The position numbers were made by a program, and so were the translations under genes. Shown one piece after another: positions 1-8,544 of a stretch of 17,109 bases of DNA. The notes beneath the pieces were generated by a model. That model did not search any database, had not been told where the DNA came from, and saw nothing but the letters and a program-made list of their open reading frames with translations. Every line of letters starts with the position of its first letter. Within the stretch, counting starts at the first letter, position 1. This DNA comes from Acanthamoeba lenticulata. Taxonomy: Eukaryota > Discosea > Longamoebia > Acanthamoebidae. The stretch covers positions 1 to 17,109 of the forward strand of contig NAVB01002702.1 of the NCBI GenBank assembly GCA_002179805.1. Direction: 5' to 3'.

Positions 1-140
1 CACCATCGCCGTCAAGCTCATTCATGAGCGCCGAGCCGGCCACGGAGCGCGTCTCCAACGACGGCTGGGAGTGCTCTAAGCGCTCTTTTCAAAGAAAAAA
101 TCGTCGTTTATGCAACCACTGGAGCAAGATGATGTTGTTG
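1..140. other. Left edge, downstream of the F-box/GTPase gene; content unresolved
   Basis: This stretch follows the inferred stop of the minus-strand F-box/GTPase gene. Short open stretches exist on both strands: on plus, a frame from base 2 ends at a TAA near base 78; on minus, a frame runs out of the left edge from a possible acceptor near base 73. Either could be the end of a neighbouring gene cut by the window, or a further exon. I cannot choose between them from this much sequence. Confidence 0.3.
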
Positions 141-1711
141 CTACCACTGTGGCAAAAGATAAGCGGCCTTCCAGAGGACCTTCTGGTAGGTGGCTGGATC
201 GGTGAAACGTCCGTCTTGGGTGCAGAACGACGCATTCCAGTACCTGTGGAGGCATCATCATCGTGAGTTTGATGATCCTCAACGTGATGGGTCATGCTTC
301 TCTTTTTGACGCACCAGAGAGTTTCGAGCGCGTCTGTGCGCAGCTTGCTGGCGACCACCTTGCACAGCTGCTCGGCTTGCTTGGGTGACGTTGTTGCGGC
401 GTCCATTTTGTTGACGCAAACAACTCCGCTGAGCTGACCTTGCCGTGCCTCGCCGGCAATGCCATGGAAGCGGCGGTAAATGTCCTTCATGCGCTTGGAC
501 TCGTCGGTCACGTTCTTTTCATCTGCGAATGATAATCAAAGAAAACATAAAATAAATAAAAATAAAATCAACCAACAGCATCATGATGAAAGTGAGACCG
601 AGGAAAGGGATGAACTCGGTTGCGTCAACCATGAAGATGATGCCATCTACATGCGCTCTGTGGAAGTCCTTCCCGTACCAACCTGGCCAGAAGATACAGT
701 ATCCAATTGGTGCAGTTTAGCAACGAATGAGGATGCGGCGAGGAAGGAGGAGACACAAACCAAAGGGCCGGCGGATCTCGAGGAGCACCGCCACTATGTC
801 TTCGTGCTCCTTCTTGGTTGGTCTCGACACGTCCTTTTGCTCCTCCTTGCTGACGGGCACCACGACAACGTTGACGCCCGCGTCGGAGATCTCAAGCTGC
901 TGGTACTGCTTCTTTTGCTCTGAGTCGTCTGTTTTCGTTGCAGTTTGCGCGAGAGTGCGGAGGAAGGTGGTCTTGCCGCTGCCTCTCATGCCCACCACCA
1001 CGAACCGCACCACTCGCTTCCCCTCTACCGCGTTTGACTTGCTCCTGTGTGATCACACACGAGGCGCCGATGCTACCGTCAGCCGGGGACTTGGAGCCCT
1101 GAGGGAAGGAGAGGGAAGGACGTGCTCGAGCTGCCACAGGTGAAGCAGAGAATGATGACGCGCAAACAGGGGCTTCCAGAACGGGCACTCTCGATGGCTT
1201 CCTCCTGTGATCTTCTTCTCCTTGTCCTCGACGAATGTGAATGCGTCGTCGTCGTCGTCGTCGCCGCAAGCTTCTTTTGCCGAGGCCGGTGACCCGGACC
1301 ACCAGAGCTCCTTCAGGGCCTGTGTGTATCCCCATGCGCGCAACATTCGTCTCGTCCCAGATGAGAAGGAGGGCCATCGTCCTCCTCATCAACCTCGCCA
1401 GCGACCACAAAGGCAAGCCAGCTTGAAGTCAGCCGAGTTGGGCGTACAGCAGCCACCGTGGGACAGGCGCGAGCGGCAGCGGCTGCCGAACTTCCAAACG
1501 CGTGCTTGAAAGCCGCCGCCCACAGTCGCTCGTCGCTTGCTGGTTCAGAAAGAGTGCGTAAGTGAATGCGCCTGTGAAGGGGAGGGAGAGCAGTACCAAG
1601 ACGATGCCAGCGGGCGCAAACCAAGCTTGCACGGGCGAGGTTGGACGGCGGAAGTAGCTTCAACCACAGAAAGACTATTTCCGCAGGCAGCAACACCTCT
1701 TCTCCCTCCAT
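141..1711 (-). CDS. F-box protein fused to an Arf/Sar1-like small-GTPase domain (6 exons)
   Basis: Six exons on the minus strand: 1711-1394, 1319-1138, 1044-761, 682-599, 522-315 and 243-141. All introns are GT...AG and all phases agree, giving 392 residues. Residues ~8-50 form an F-box (LPAEIVFLWLKLLPPSNL, then SLVCARWHRL), the element that docks on Skp1 in SCF ubiquitin ligases. An F-box-type tail with DERLWAAAFKHAFG follows. From residue ~178 the chain looks like a small GTPase: a beta strand, then the P-loop GMRGSGKT (185-192), a hydrophobic strand VDGIIFMVDATE (273-284), the guanine-specificity motif NKMD (327-330), and a G5-like ASFCTQDG near the end. Order and spacing best fit the Arf/Sar1/SR-beta group. 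The usual WDxGG motif is missing; EIRRPFGWYG lies at that place. The start is the first ATG before the F-box. Fusion and family are inferred from motifs; substrate and cellular role are unknown. The most 5' intron (1393-1320) is the least certain border. The stop depends on the last exon being terminal. Confidence 0.75.
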
Positions 1712-1869
1712 TTCTTTAGGGCAGTGCTCTGTGCGAGGGCACAGCAGAAGAGGGGGCTGGATGAAATAATTTAAGTTCATGGAAACCAATGGACCTTAAT
1801 TTTGTCGAAACCATACCTGAAGTGGTTCGCTGCAAGTGGCCAACAAGCTAAACGTTTGCGACACACACA
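1712..1869. promoter_or_regulatory. Divergent promoter region between the F-box/GTPase gene and repeat-gene copy 1
   Basis: The two start codons face away from each other with 158 bp between them, so both promoters and 5' leaders must lie here or overlap the genes. I see no clear TATA box. The outer end of the inverted repeat falls inside this region. Compared with copy 2, copy 1 has about 40 extra bases just after the shared 26-bp leader element (about 1814-1853). Confidence 0.5.
1788..1813 (+). promoter_or_regulatory. 26-bp element upstream of copy 1, shared with copy 2
   Basis: These 26 bases, centred on GGACCTTAATTTTGTCG, recur exactly in inverted orientation at 12974-12999, where they precede copy 2. 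They mark the outer limit of the inverted repeat and lie 57 bp before the ATG. They may be a core promoter or leader element. Identity between copies could equally reflect recent common descent. No match was noticed upstream of copy 3. Confidence 0.4.
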
Positions 1870-4800
1870 ATGGAGGGAGGAGTGGTGCAGGTCAACTGGA
1901 AGGAGCAAAAAGAAGCAGAGGAGGCACAGGAGCTGAAGGTGAAGCTTCACGTGCTGTCCGTTTGGCGCACCATTGCGGCGGGTGAGGAAGAAGACAAAGA
2001 CGAGGAGGAGGAGAGGAAGGACGAAGGCAAGTCCCCACCACCATCATCATCATCACCACCACCATGGGCCAAGCTGACTGTGGATGAAGCCCGTGAGCGT
2101 GTCCGGCCCTTCCTGCTGCGCAAAAAAGACCCCGCTCAAGAGGAGCAAGAGGACGACGAGGAGGAGGAGGAGGAGGAGGAGGAAACCAAAGGCATGATGG
2201 TGATGATGATGGGCGAGCTCTTGTGGTGGCTCTTTGGCGCGTCGAGCAAGCACGCATGCCTGCCGCGGGTGCTCTTCTACCGCTACCAGACCGATCGCGA
2301 GAGCCTGCGCAGCCTGTTCCTTCACCTGGCTCCCGCGCTCCTGCGTCTCGCCCACGACTACCCAGCCATCCTCGATGCCGCCTTCTTGACCGACATTGAC
2401 GACGACTCCGACGACGAAAACGACGCCCGTGCAACAGCAGCAGCAGGAGGAAGAAAGGACTCGCGCATCATCCATGTCACGCTCGCGGGCGAGGCCAAGC
2501 AGAAGAAGGAGTGTCGCATGCACGTGGTCAAGCTGTTGGACTGGGTGGGCTTTGGGCGACTTGAGGACGAAGAAAAGGACGAGGGCCAGAACTTGGAGGA
2601 CCATGCGCTTCGGCGCGAGCTGGTCTGGTGTGTGGCACTCTTGCTTCATCGGCTCGCCCGCTGGCTCCCACGTGCGTTTTGCTTCTTGTTCTTGTTGTTC
2701 TTCTTCTTGTTCTTCTGGTTCAAATCGTCCCGCAGCTTCTTCTTGACGCCAACATAAAACTAACTCCACCAAATAACAGAAGACACCTTTGCAGGTCTGC
2801 GTGTCGATGAGAAGAAGATTGGGTTGCGCTTGTTGGCGCATCCTGACCCTGATGTGGTTGTTGGTATGACCATTTTGCTCCCTCTTCCCCTCCCCCCCAC
2901 CATCCACTCAGAACAGCAAACTATGTGCCACTTGTTGTTTGTGTTTTCACCACACCTCTTATGTTAGTGGGCCTCGATTTCTGGAGCCAGTTCATTGCTG
3001 ATGAGGTTTTTATGCCCCCCCCCCTCCTTTATTTGTTGAAGCCCAATGATGAATGAGCTCATATTCTTGGGCACCAACATGCAGGTGATTCCTTCCAGTT
3101 TCCTGCAAAACTTGAGTGATTGGCGCATACAACTTGGTCTGCTCAAGTGCTTCAACAAACAGAAACTTCTGACGATGTGTGACTTCAAAGTACATGTCAC
3201 ACTATTTCTCATTTATTCACCATCATTAATTGATGAATGGTTGGCAGGTTGTCCAGTTGTTTGCATCCCAGCCAGAAAACATGCCACTTGTGCGTGCTGC
3301 TGCCCTTCATGTTTTGGCTGCAGCAATCACACCTTGGGGTTGGCCCCAAGCAGACATCCTAGGCACTGTCAAAGTGGCTCTGGACAGTTTGCATGACACT
3401 TGCCCTGATGTCAAGTTGGCCGCTTTGAACGCCCTCAAGAGTACTACTTGTTGGCTTGCTGGAGGATGCAAAGGGTATTTGATCACACATGCCATTTTCA
3501 GCTCGTTCTGGGGTTTGCATTCAACATGTAAAATTGGAACGGGACACAGTGTGGTGCGTGCAGTGACACAAGTGATGGTGGAGCAGCACTTTGCCCCCGT
3601 GACTGCCCTTGTGCAACTGGCGGGCCGTGCTGTGGGTGCTGCCTTGGTGGCTGCAAAGCCTCTGCTTGACGTTCGATTCAAGGAACCAGTGGAGCTTGCC
3701 CAAGTTCCGCTTGAGCTGCATGAGTTGATCTTCTTGGAAGTGATCAGATGTACTCTTCTTCTTTCTTCCTACCATTTGAAGAGGAGTTGGATGAGTTTTT
3801 CTTGTTGATGTGCTCATTTTTTTTCTTTTTTTATAAAAACAAAACAGCACAAGAGGCTTGGCTACTTTTCCATGATGGAAAGAAAAATAGAGCCAAAACA
3901 GCTTTCACCACGGCTGTTTGCCGTGATTATCTTGGCGCCCTCATGCGGTACCGTGATGGCCCTGAAGAGCTTCACTTGGTGGTGAGCGACTTCTTGCGCC
4001 CAGACAAGCCCCTCCACTTGCGGTATGTACTTTCTTCGCACCCACCAATTTATGTTTTTATTCTTGTTTTTGTTTTGCCCACCATGAGATTGCTTCACCA
4101 ACCAATCCATTTTCCAGAACCTTTGCTCTTGAGATGGTGGACAACTACGGTAGTCATACTTTCCGGATTTTGCCGGCAACAGTTGACTTGCTGTTGGAGC
4201 AATTGCACGACCCTGAGGTTTGCACCATGCCCCATCGGCCTTTCTCGTCATCACCATGGCTTGCTTCCTTCTTGCACACCTCTTCAAACTCTTCAAACAC
4301 ACGCCGCGTGCACGTGTACACGTGCAGGTCGAGGTGCTCAAAGCCAGCTGTCGGGCTGTGCGACGCGTGCTGTCTAAGCAAATCATGGGCGACCCACGCT
4401 TGTTGGCTGCGCTGATTCGGCTCTTCGTGGAGAGGCTGGAGCAGATCGACGTGCTTGAGGAGGGCCTCAGGCTCTTGCGTGGTCTTATCAAGCCTGCTTC
4501 CCGTTCACATCCTTCGGGTCCGTTCGTCCTTGCCACCTTCTCTCTCTCTCTCTCTCCTTGTTTGTGACTTTTGGGGTTCTGGTCGTGAGTTGCGTGCAGA
4601 AGCGACTACGGCGGCCTTGTTCGAGGCCCTGGCCGACGTCATCACAAGTGACCGAGCGCCAGACCGTGCCTATGAGGCCACTCTTCTTGCTTTCTTGGAC
4701 CTGGAAGCATCCGCACCAGGTGCGTTTTTTCTTTTATATTTTTTAACTAAAGGTAAATAGAATAATATTCGAATATTAATATTTTTTTGTGAAGGTCATT

Positions 4801-6201
4801 TTAATTATTTTTATGAACACAAAATTTCTGAATTATTGGAGTGATTTTGTCAGATAAACGTGTGCAGAATGACTTGACGAGGCGGCTCGACGAGTGCTTG
4901 GCCCGTGCTTGTGACATCAGCCGAGAAGATGATGATGAAGAAGCCATCCAAGAGCTGATTGCGCGGCTCCGCCCAATCTTCAGCCACCATAGCAAGGGAC
5001 GCAAAAGAAAGGCCAAGGTCTCCAGGATCCTCGGGCCCACTCGGACGGTCGCTTGTGCCCTGGCCATCCTCCAGGCCACGCCACCGCCACAGCCTCCGCC
5101 GCAGCGGTCGGGCACTCTGCCCGAGCAAGCGTGCGTGAAGCTGCTGCTGTACTTGTGCCGCATGCAAGACCCGCAGTCGCGCCAAGCCGTCAAGGATCGA
5201 GACGAGGACATCGTCAAGGCCCTTTGCCTTCCGCACAACGACAGTCGTTGCAACACAACGGACGTTCTCAAACTTCTCAGTACGACAATCCCCAGCCAGC
5301 CAGCCAGCCGTTGTGCTCTTGCTCAAGCCTCCTTTCTCTCACAAGAATTGCTCATATTCCATGATCATCAGAGCGCTTGTCGACTTGCCCTGGCGCCACA
5401 TGGTCTGCCGAGAGGACCTTGTCGGTCATGGCCCTCGCCGAGCGCGCCGCCATGAAGGCGGTGGAGACGTGCGCCTGGCACGAACGAAGGCTCTTGCTGC
5501 GCGTGGCGCTGCCGCTGGCCGGACGCTATCCGTACAGCGACGACGACAACGATGATGGCGAGGTGGGTTTGCGCGCACTCGGCCTCGTGGCCTTGCTCGC
5601 GGATCCTCCGCTCTATGGCACCTTCATCTCGTGGGACGCCTTCGAGATGCTCGCGAGGCTCGTGCTTCGCGCCCTCGACTTTTCATCATCATCGTCGTCA
5701 TGCACGAAGAAGAAGAAGAAGAAGAAGAAGCTGGCGGTCAGGCGGCTGAGCGAGGCTGAGGTGGCGCGGGTGGCGCTGTTCCTTCTTGCCCAATTGGCCC
5801 ACGCTGCTCCGCCCAACGCTGGCCACCGCCATGACCAGGCCAGCAGTGCCCATGCCGCCAACGGGGGGACCTGGCCCGTGGTCAAAGAGAAGAAGGAGAA
5901 GACGACGAAACGGGCGCGCACGTGTTGGGACCTGTTCCCGGAGGAGGAGGAGGAGGCGCTTGCACAGTGGAAGGCACTCATGAGGCACGCGCTGCATGTG
6001 CTGTCGTGCGCGACATCAGAGAGGGAATATGGGCTCGTCTGCCGGCAGCTGGCCCAGTTCGAGCAGGCCAAGCAGGGCCAAGGCTCGTGGTGCCACTGGG
6101 GAAAGCGACTGGTTGCAGTGGCGGAGTGGCTTTTCAAGGATGACAAAAAGGAGCATGAAGACAAGCTCCTTGTTGTGCATGGCCTCCGTCATTACTTTTA
6201 A
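1870..6201 (+). CDS. Large helical-repeat (HEAT/ARM-like) protein, copy 1 (12 exons)
   Basis: Exons: 1870-2671, 2780-2863, 2968-3005, 3085-3189, 3248-3474, 3550-3749, 3848-4022, 4118-4217, 4328-4517, 4600-4719, 4854-5279 and 5372-6201. Phases agree at every junction, giving about 1,098 residues (1,093 if exon 2 starts at 2795). Residues ~35-110 are acidic/Pro/Ser low complexity around a conserved WAKLTVDEARERVRPFLL segment. MGELLWWLFGAS starts near residue 114. The rest is almost wholly amphipathic helices in pairs, such as PLVRAAALHVLAAAITPWG and DVKLAALNALKS, as expected of an alpha-solenoid scaffold. One segment, HPDPDVVVVGLDFWSQF, recalls a helix pair in importin-beta/transportin proteins, but that link is weak and I do not assign a function. 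No signal peptide or membrane segment was seen. The start is the ATG shared by all three copies. Relative to copy 3 it lacks the ~1 kb acidic insert and 38 residues at the end of exon 9. Confidence 0.85.
4280..4297 (+). repeat. 9-bp tandem repeat, 2 units, in intron 8 of copy 1
   Basis: Two units of CTCTTCAAA lie in the intron after exon 8. The matching intron of copy 2 carries three units (10376-10402 on plus, as TTTGAAGAG). The difference in copy number is a simple length polymorphism between paralogues. Confidence 0.8.
4309..4326. repeat. 18-bp perfect palindrome at a 3' splice site in copy 1
   Basis: TGCACGTGTACACGTGCA equals its own reverse complement and holds two CACGTG boxes. It ends on the A of the AG acceptor of intron 8, so a hairpin in the transcript would cover the splice site. 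Copy 2 lacks it at the matching place. Confidence 0.85.
4539..4556 (+). repeat. (TC)9 microsatellite in intron 9 of copy 1
   Basis: A TC run lies in the intron after exon 9. The same intron of copy 2 holds the matching AG run on plus at about 10135-10151. It was therefore present before the two copies separated, or was shared by conversion. Confidence 0.8.
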
Positions 6202-6412
6202 CGTGCTACAGTCATAATAACGTTCGGCCGAAAGCAATTTTGTTACCATGGACTTTTTCATAATCAGCCCAGCGAATTTGTTGTTTTGCAAGGCCAATCT
6301 CAAAGACATTCTCCGCTTAACAACAAGATCCTGCCTAATGGGCTGTGCTGTGCAACTACTTGCCTCAAACCAAACAGACCTTCTTCTTTGCTTAAGCCGT
6401 TCCCTTCCACAA
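6202..6412 (+). promoter_or_regulatory. Short gap and probable promoter/leader before the spacer gene
   Basis: This 211-bp stretch lies between the stop of copy 1 and the preferred start of the next gene. The inverted-repeat arm ends at 6214. A 10-bp palindrome TTCGGCCGAA lies at 6223-6232. An in-frame upstream ATG at 6248 in good context (ACCATGG) would add 55 residues, so part of this stretch may be coding. No polyadenylation AATAAA was seen after copy 1. Confidence 0.4.
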
Positions 6413-8483
6413 ATGCAAGACGCGTTCGTCCGTGACACGGTGCTGGTCACCTTTACCCTCCCTCAATCCAACAAGCGCCTTAATGTGCACGCAGCACTAT
6501 CGAACCTGGACAAGCATGAGAAGCGCGACCACAGATTCTTTCACCCCCCTGCGTTCGAGCCTCAAGTGGACAACGTTCGAAACAGGCTGCTGGTCACCAC
6601 CGTCGGAGACTGCGACGCCGAGATCAATCTCACGCTCTCTAGCCCTGAGATTCGCCGTTTGGGTCTAGCGGAGCTGCGTAGATGCACTGGGTATGCAGAC
6701 TTGCCGGACAACGCGCTCGTCCTGCTCCCCTTTAGCCGCATCAACGTCCAGGCTACAAGTCCTCTTCCGCCTGGCGTGGAGATCACTCACGCCACTGCGA
6801 CAGGAGGCTTTATCCAGCCAGAGAATATGTCGATTCGATTCACCGCCAAGACCCGACAACAGTTGGCCGAGTTTGTCACAAACGCGCTGCCCGGCTTGAT
6901 TCTGACCGCCAAGGTCCGTAACAATATCTCTCTGAGTCGTCCAACCTCACCTGGTGATTCCTCCAGATCGAGTTGCAAGTGGCTGCCGCCCGCGGAGCAC
7001 GTCTTCACATCACGGGAAGCCAAGTGCGAGATGCGATACTGAGCGTGACCCTCAACGGAAAGGGCGACCACGTTTATGCCCATCGCGACGACTTCAGGGA
7101 TCTGGCGATGACGATTTCGGCCAGCCTGAACATCAGGATCCGACGGGATGAAGGCGTGGCGTCCGACTTCGCCCCCGCTCTCCAGGCTTTGGAGCGATTC
7201 TTCGAAGCCCATGCCGCGGATGAAGTGTCCTGGAAGGAGGCTGCCCGTGAGCAGACCTTCCACTACGATGATCTGAAGCCCTCAGTCATACACAAGGAAC
7301 TTAACGATGTGTTCGAGTGGGACGAAAGGGCGAGGAACTGGAAAGTCAACCGAGACAACTTGAACAGGATGCTCCACGAGAAAGACCGTCAACGCCGGGG
7401 ACGTGGCAATGGAGGCGGTTTCCTCAACGTACGCATCGGCCGGTTCTCTTTCGGAGGTGGAGGAGGTGGTGGAAACAACTACGACAATCGAGACCGCCAG
7501 CGAGTCGAGGTCAATGAGCATTCCGTCTTCTCGGCCGAGGAGATGAGAAACTGGCTGAACAACAGTGGCTTCGTCTCCGAGATCAGAGGAAACGTGATCC
7601 AAGTTCGTGACGTCAAAGTCCGCCGCTTCAACCTCTCCACACTCAGTGCGGGTATGTACCACCCAAGGCCCACGTCGTGGTGTGATCTCTTCTGTCTCTC
7701 TTGTGTAGATGTTGATATTCGGCATCTTGAGGAGATTGTGAACGACTACCACCACTGCCTAGAGGTGGCAATTCCACTGAACACACACGATCATTGTATG
7801 TTACTTGATCACCTTTCCTCTCTGCTAGTCTTGACCTTAAATTGATCGCTGTGCATGATGATTGTGCAGATGCCCCTGGCCACCAGCACAATCCCCGAGT
7901 CGACACCTTGGAGGAGCAGGTATCGTCTATGCGGCGCGAACTTGCCCAACTGACGGTGGGATTAGCCTCGGAGGAGAGGGTTGCGTCGTTGCAGCGCGAA
8001 TTGCGTGGCATCTCGGCCATAGTCCAGCCGTTGCAGGAGGAGCTGGCGGCACTGAGACAAAAGCTGAGGACAGTCTCCATGACCAGGGTCGAGAGCATGA
8101 CTTGGGAGCCTGGCCACGAAGTTGGAAACTCGACTGCTTTCGCAAACCTCCCTACCCCCATGAAACTGACGGTCCATACCAGTGGCGACGCAATTCTTCT
8201 GGTCCAGGCCCACATCTCACGTGTCCAGCACGACACGGCTGACGTCAACACCACCTACCGCCTGCTCATCGGGAACAACACGGTTGCTACCACCAACACT
8301 GGCGGCCATTACCAGTGGAACTACCGGACTCTATCCCTGGCAGCACAGGTGCACGTGCAAGCAGGGGCTCACACCGTCGAAGTCCAATACCGCACCATGA
8401 GAGGACAGGAAATCTGGTATCATGACCACTGTGGTGCCCAGAGCCGCTCTATCTTTGTTACCATCATCCCTGTGGTTGAATGA
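6413..8483 (+). CDS. Multidomain protein with coiled coil and C-terminal beta-sandwich-like domain (4 exons)
   Basis: Exons 6413-6913, 6967-7651, 7709-7795 and 7870-8483 join in phase to give 628 residues (683 if the ATG at 6248 is used). I do not recognise the family. Residues 1 to ~230 look beta-rich (DTVLVTFTLPQSNKRLNVHA; LVLLPFSRINVQA). A charged helical part and a run of seven glycines (~330-336) follow. A heptad-rich segment, ~435-492 (LEEQVSSMRRELAQL and LQEELAALRQKL), is a likely coiled coil, so the protein probably forms oligomers. The last ~130 residues (TWEPGHEVGNS through SRSIFVTIIPVVE) alternate hydrophobic strands with Thr/Asn-rich turns. This is the pattern of small jelly-roll or beta-sandwich domains found at the ends of fibrous or adhesive proteins. 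No signal peptide or membrane segment is evident. The gene has no simple-sequence tracts like those of its neighbours and lies wholly in the inverted-repeat spacer. I prefer the start at 6413 because it leaves room for a promoter outside copy 1. Confidence 0.8.
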
Positions 8484-8544
8484 ATCTTCATTCTTTTGGA
8501 CACAACTTTTTTGCTGTGAACTCAAAAACAGTGACTGTAGCACG
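8484..8544. other. 61-bp convergent gap between the spacer gene and copy 2
   Basis: The spacer gene and copy 2 end toward each other here with only 61 bp between stops. Their transcripts must overlap, or end within this short stretch. No AATAAA signal was seen on either strand. The inner limit of the right repeat arm is at 8532. Confidence 0.7.

Larger units (their letters stand above)
1788..6214 (+). repeat. Left arm of a ~4.4-kb inverted repeat (copy 1)
   Basis: This arm is homologous to the reverse complement of 8532-12999. The inner limit is sharp: bases 6202-6214 after the stop match 8532-8544, then similarity stops. The outer limit is at the 26-bp element. Exons are strongly alike, especially the last exon. 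Introns range from near-identical to unalignable. The arm contains one gene and almost nothing else. Confidence 0.85.

Noticed and set aside
24..266. 80-residue open frame on plus at the left edge
   Set aside because: It overlaps the last exon of the minus-strand gene and has no recognisable content.
2053..2907. Long open frame on the minus strand opposite exon 1 of copy 1 (and its counterpart at 11764-12666 on plus)
   Set aside because: It is the antisense of GA-rich acidic codons, which read as Leu/His/Val runs without stops. Conservation among the copies follows the sense frame and its splice phases.
3015..3024. Run of ten C residues
   Set aside because: It lies in intron 3 of copy 1 and changes no coding frame. 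It may be miscounted, but has no evident role.
6223..6232. 10-bp palindrome TTCGGCCGAA near the inner end of the left repeat arm
   Set aside because: It is short, lies outside the arm and has no counterpart at the right arm, so it is not an inversion or insertion signature.
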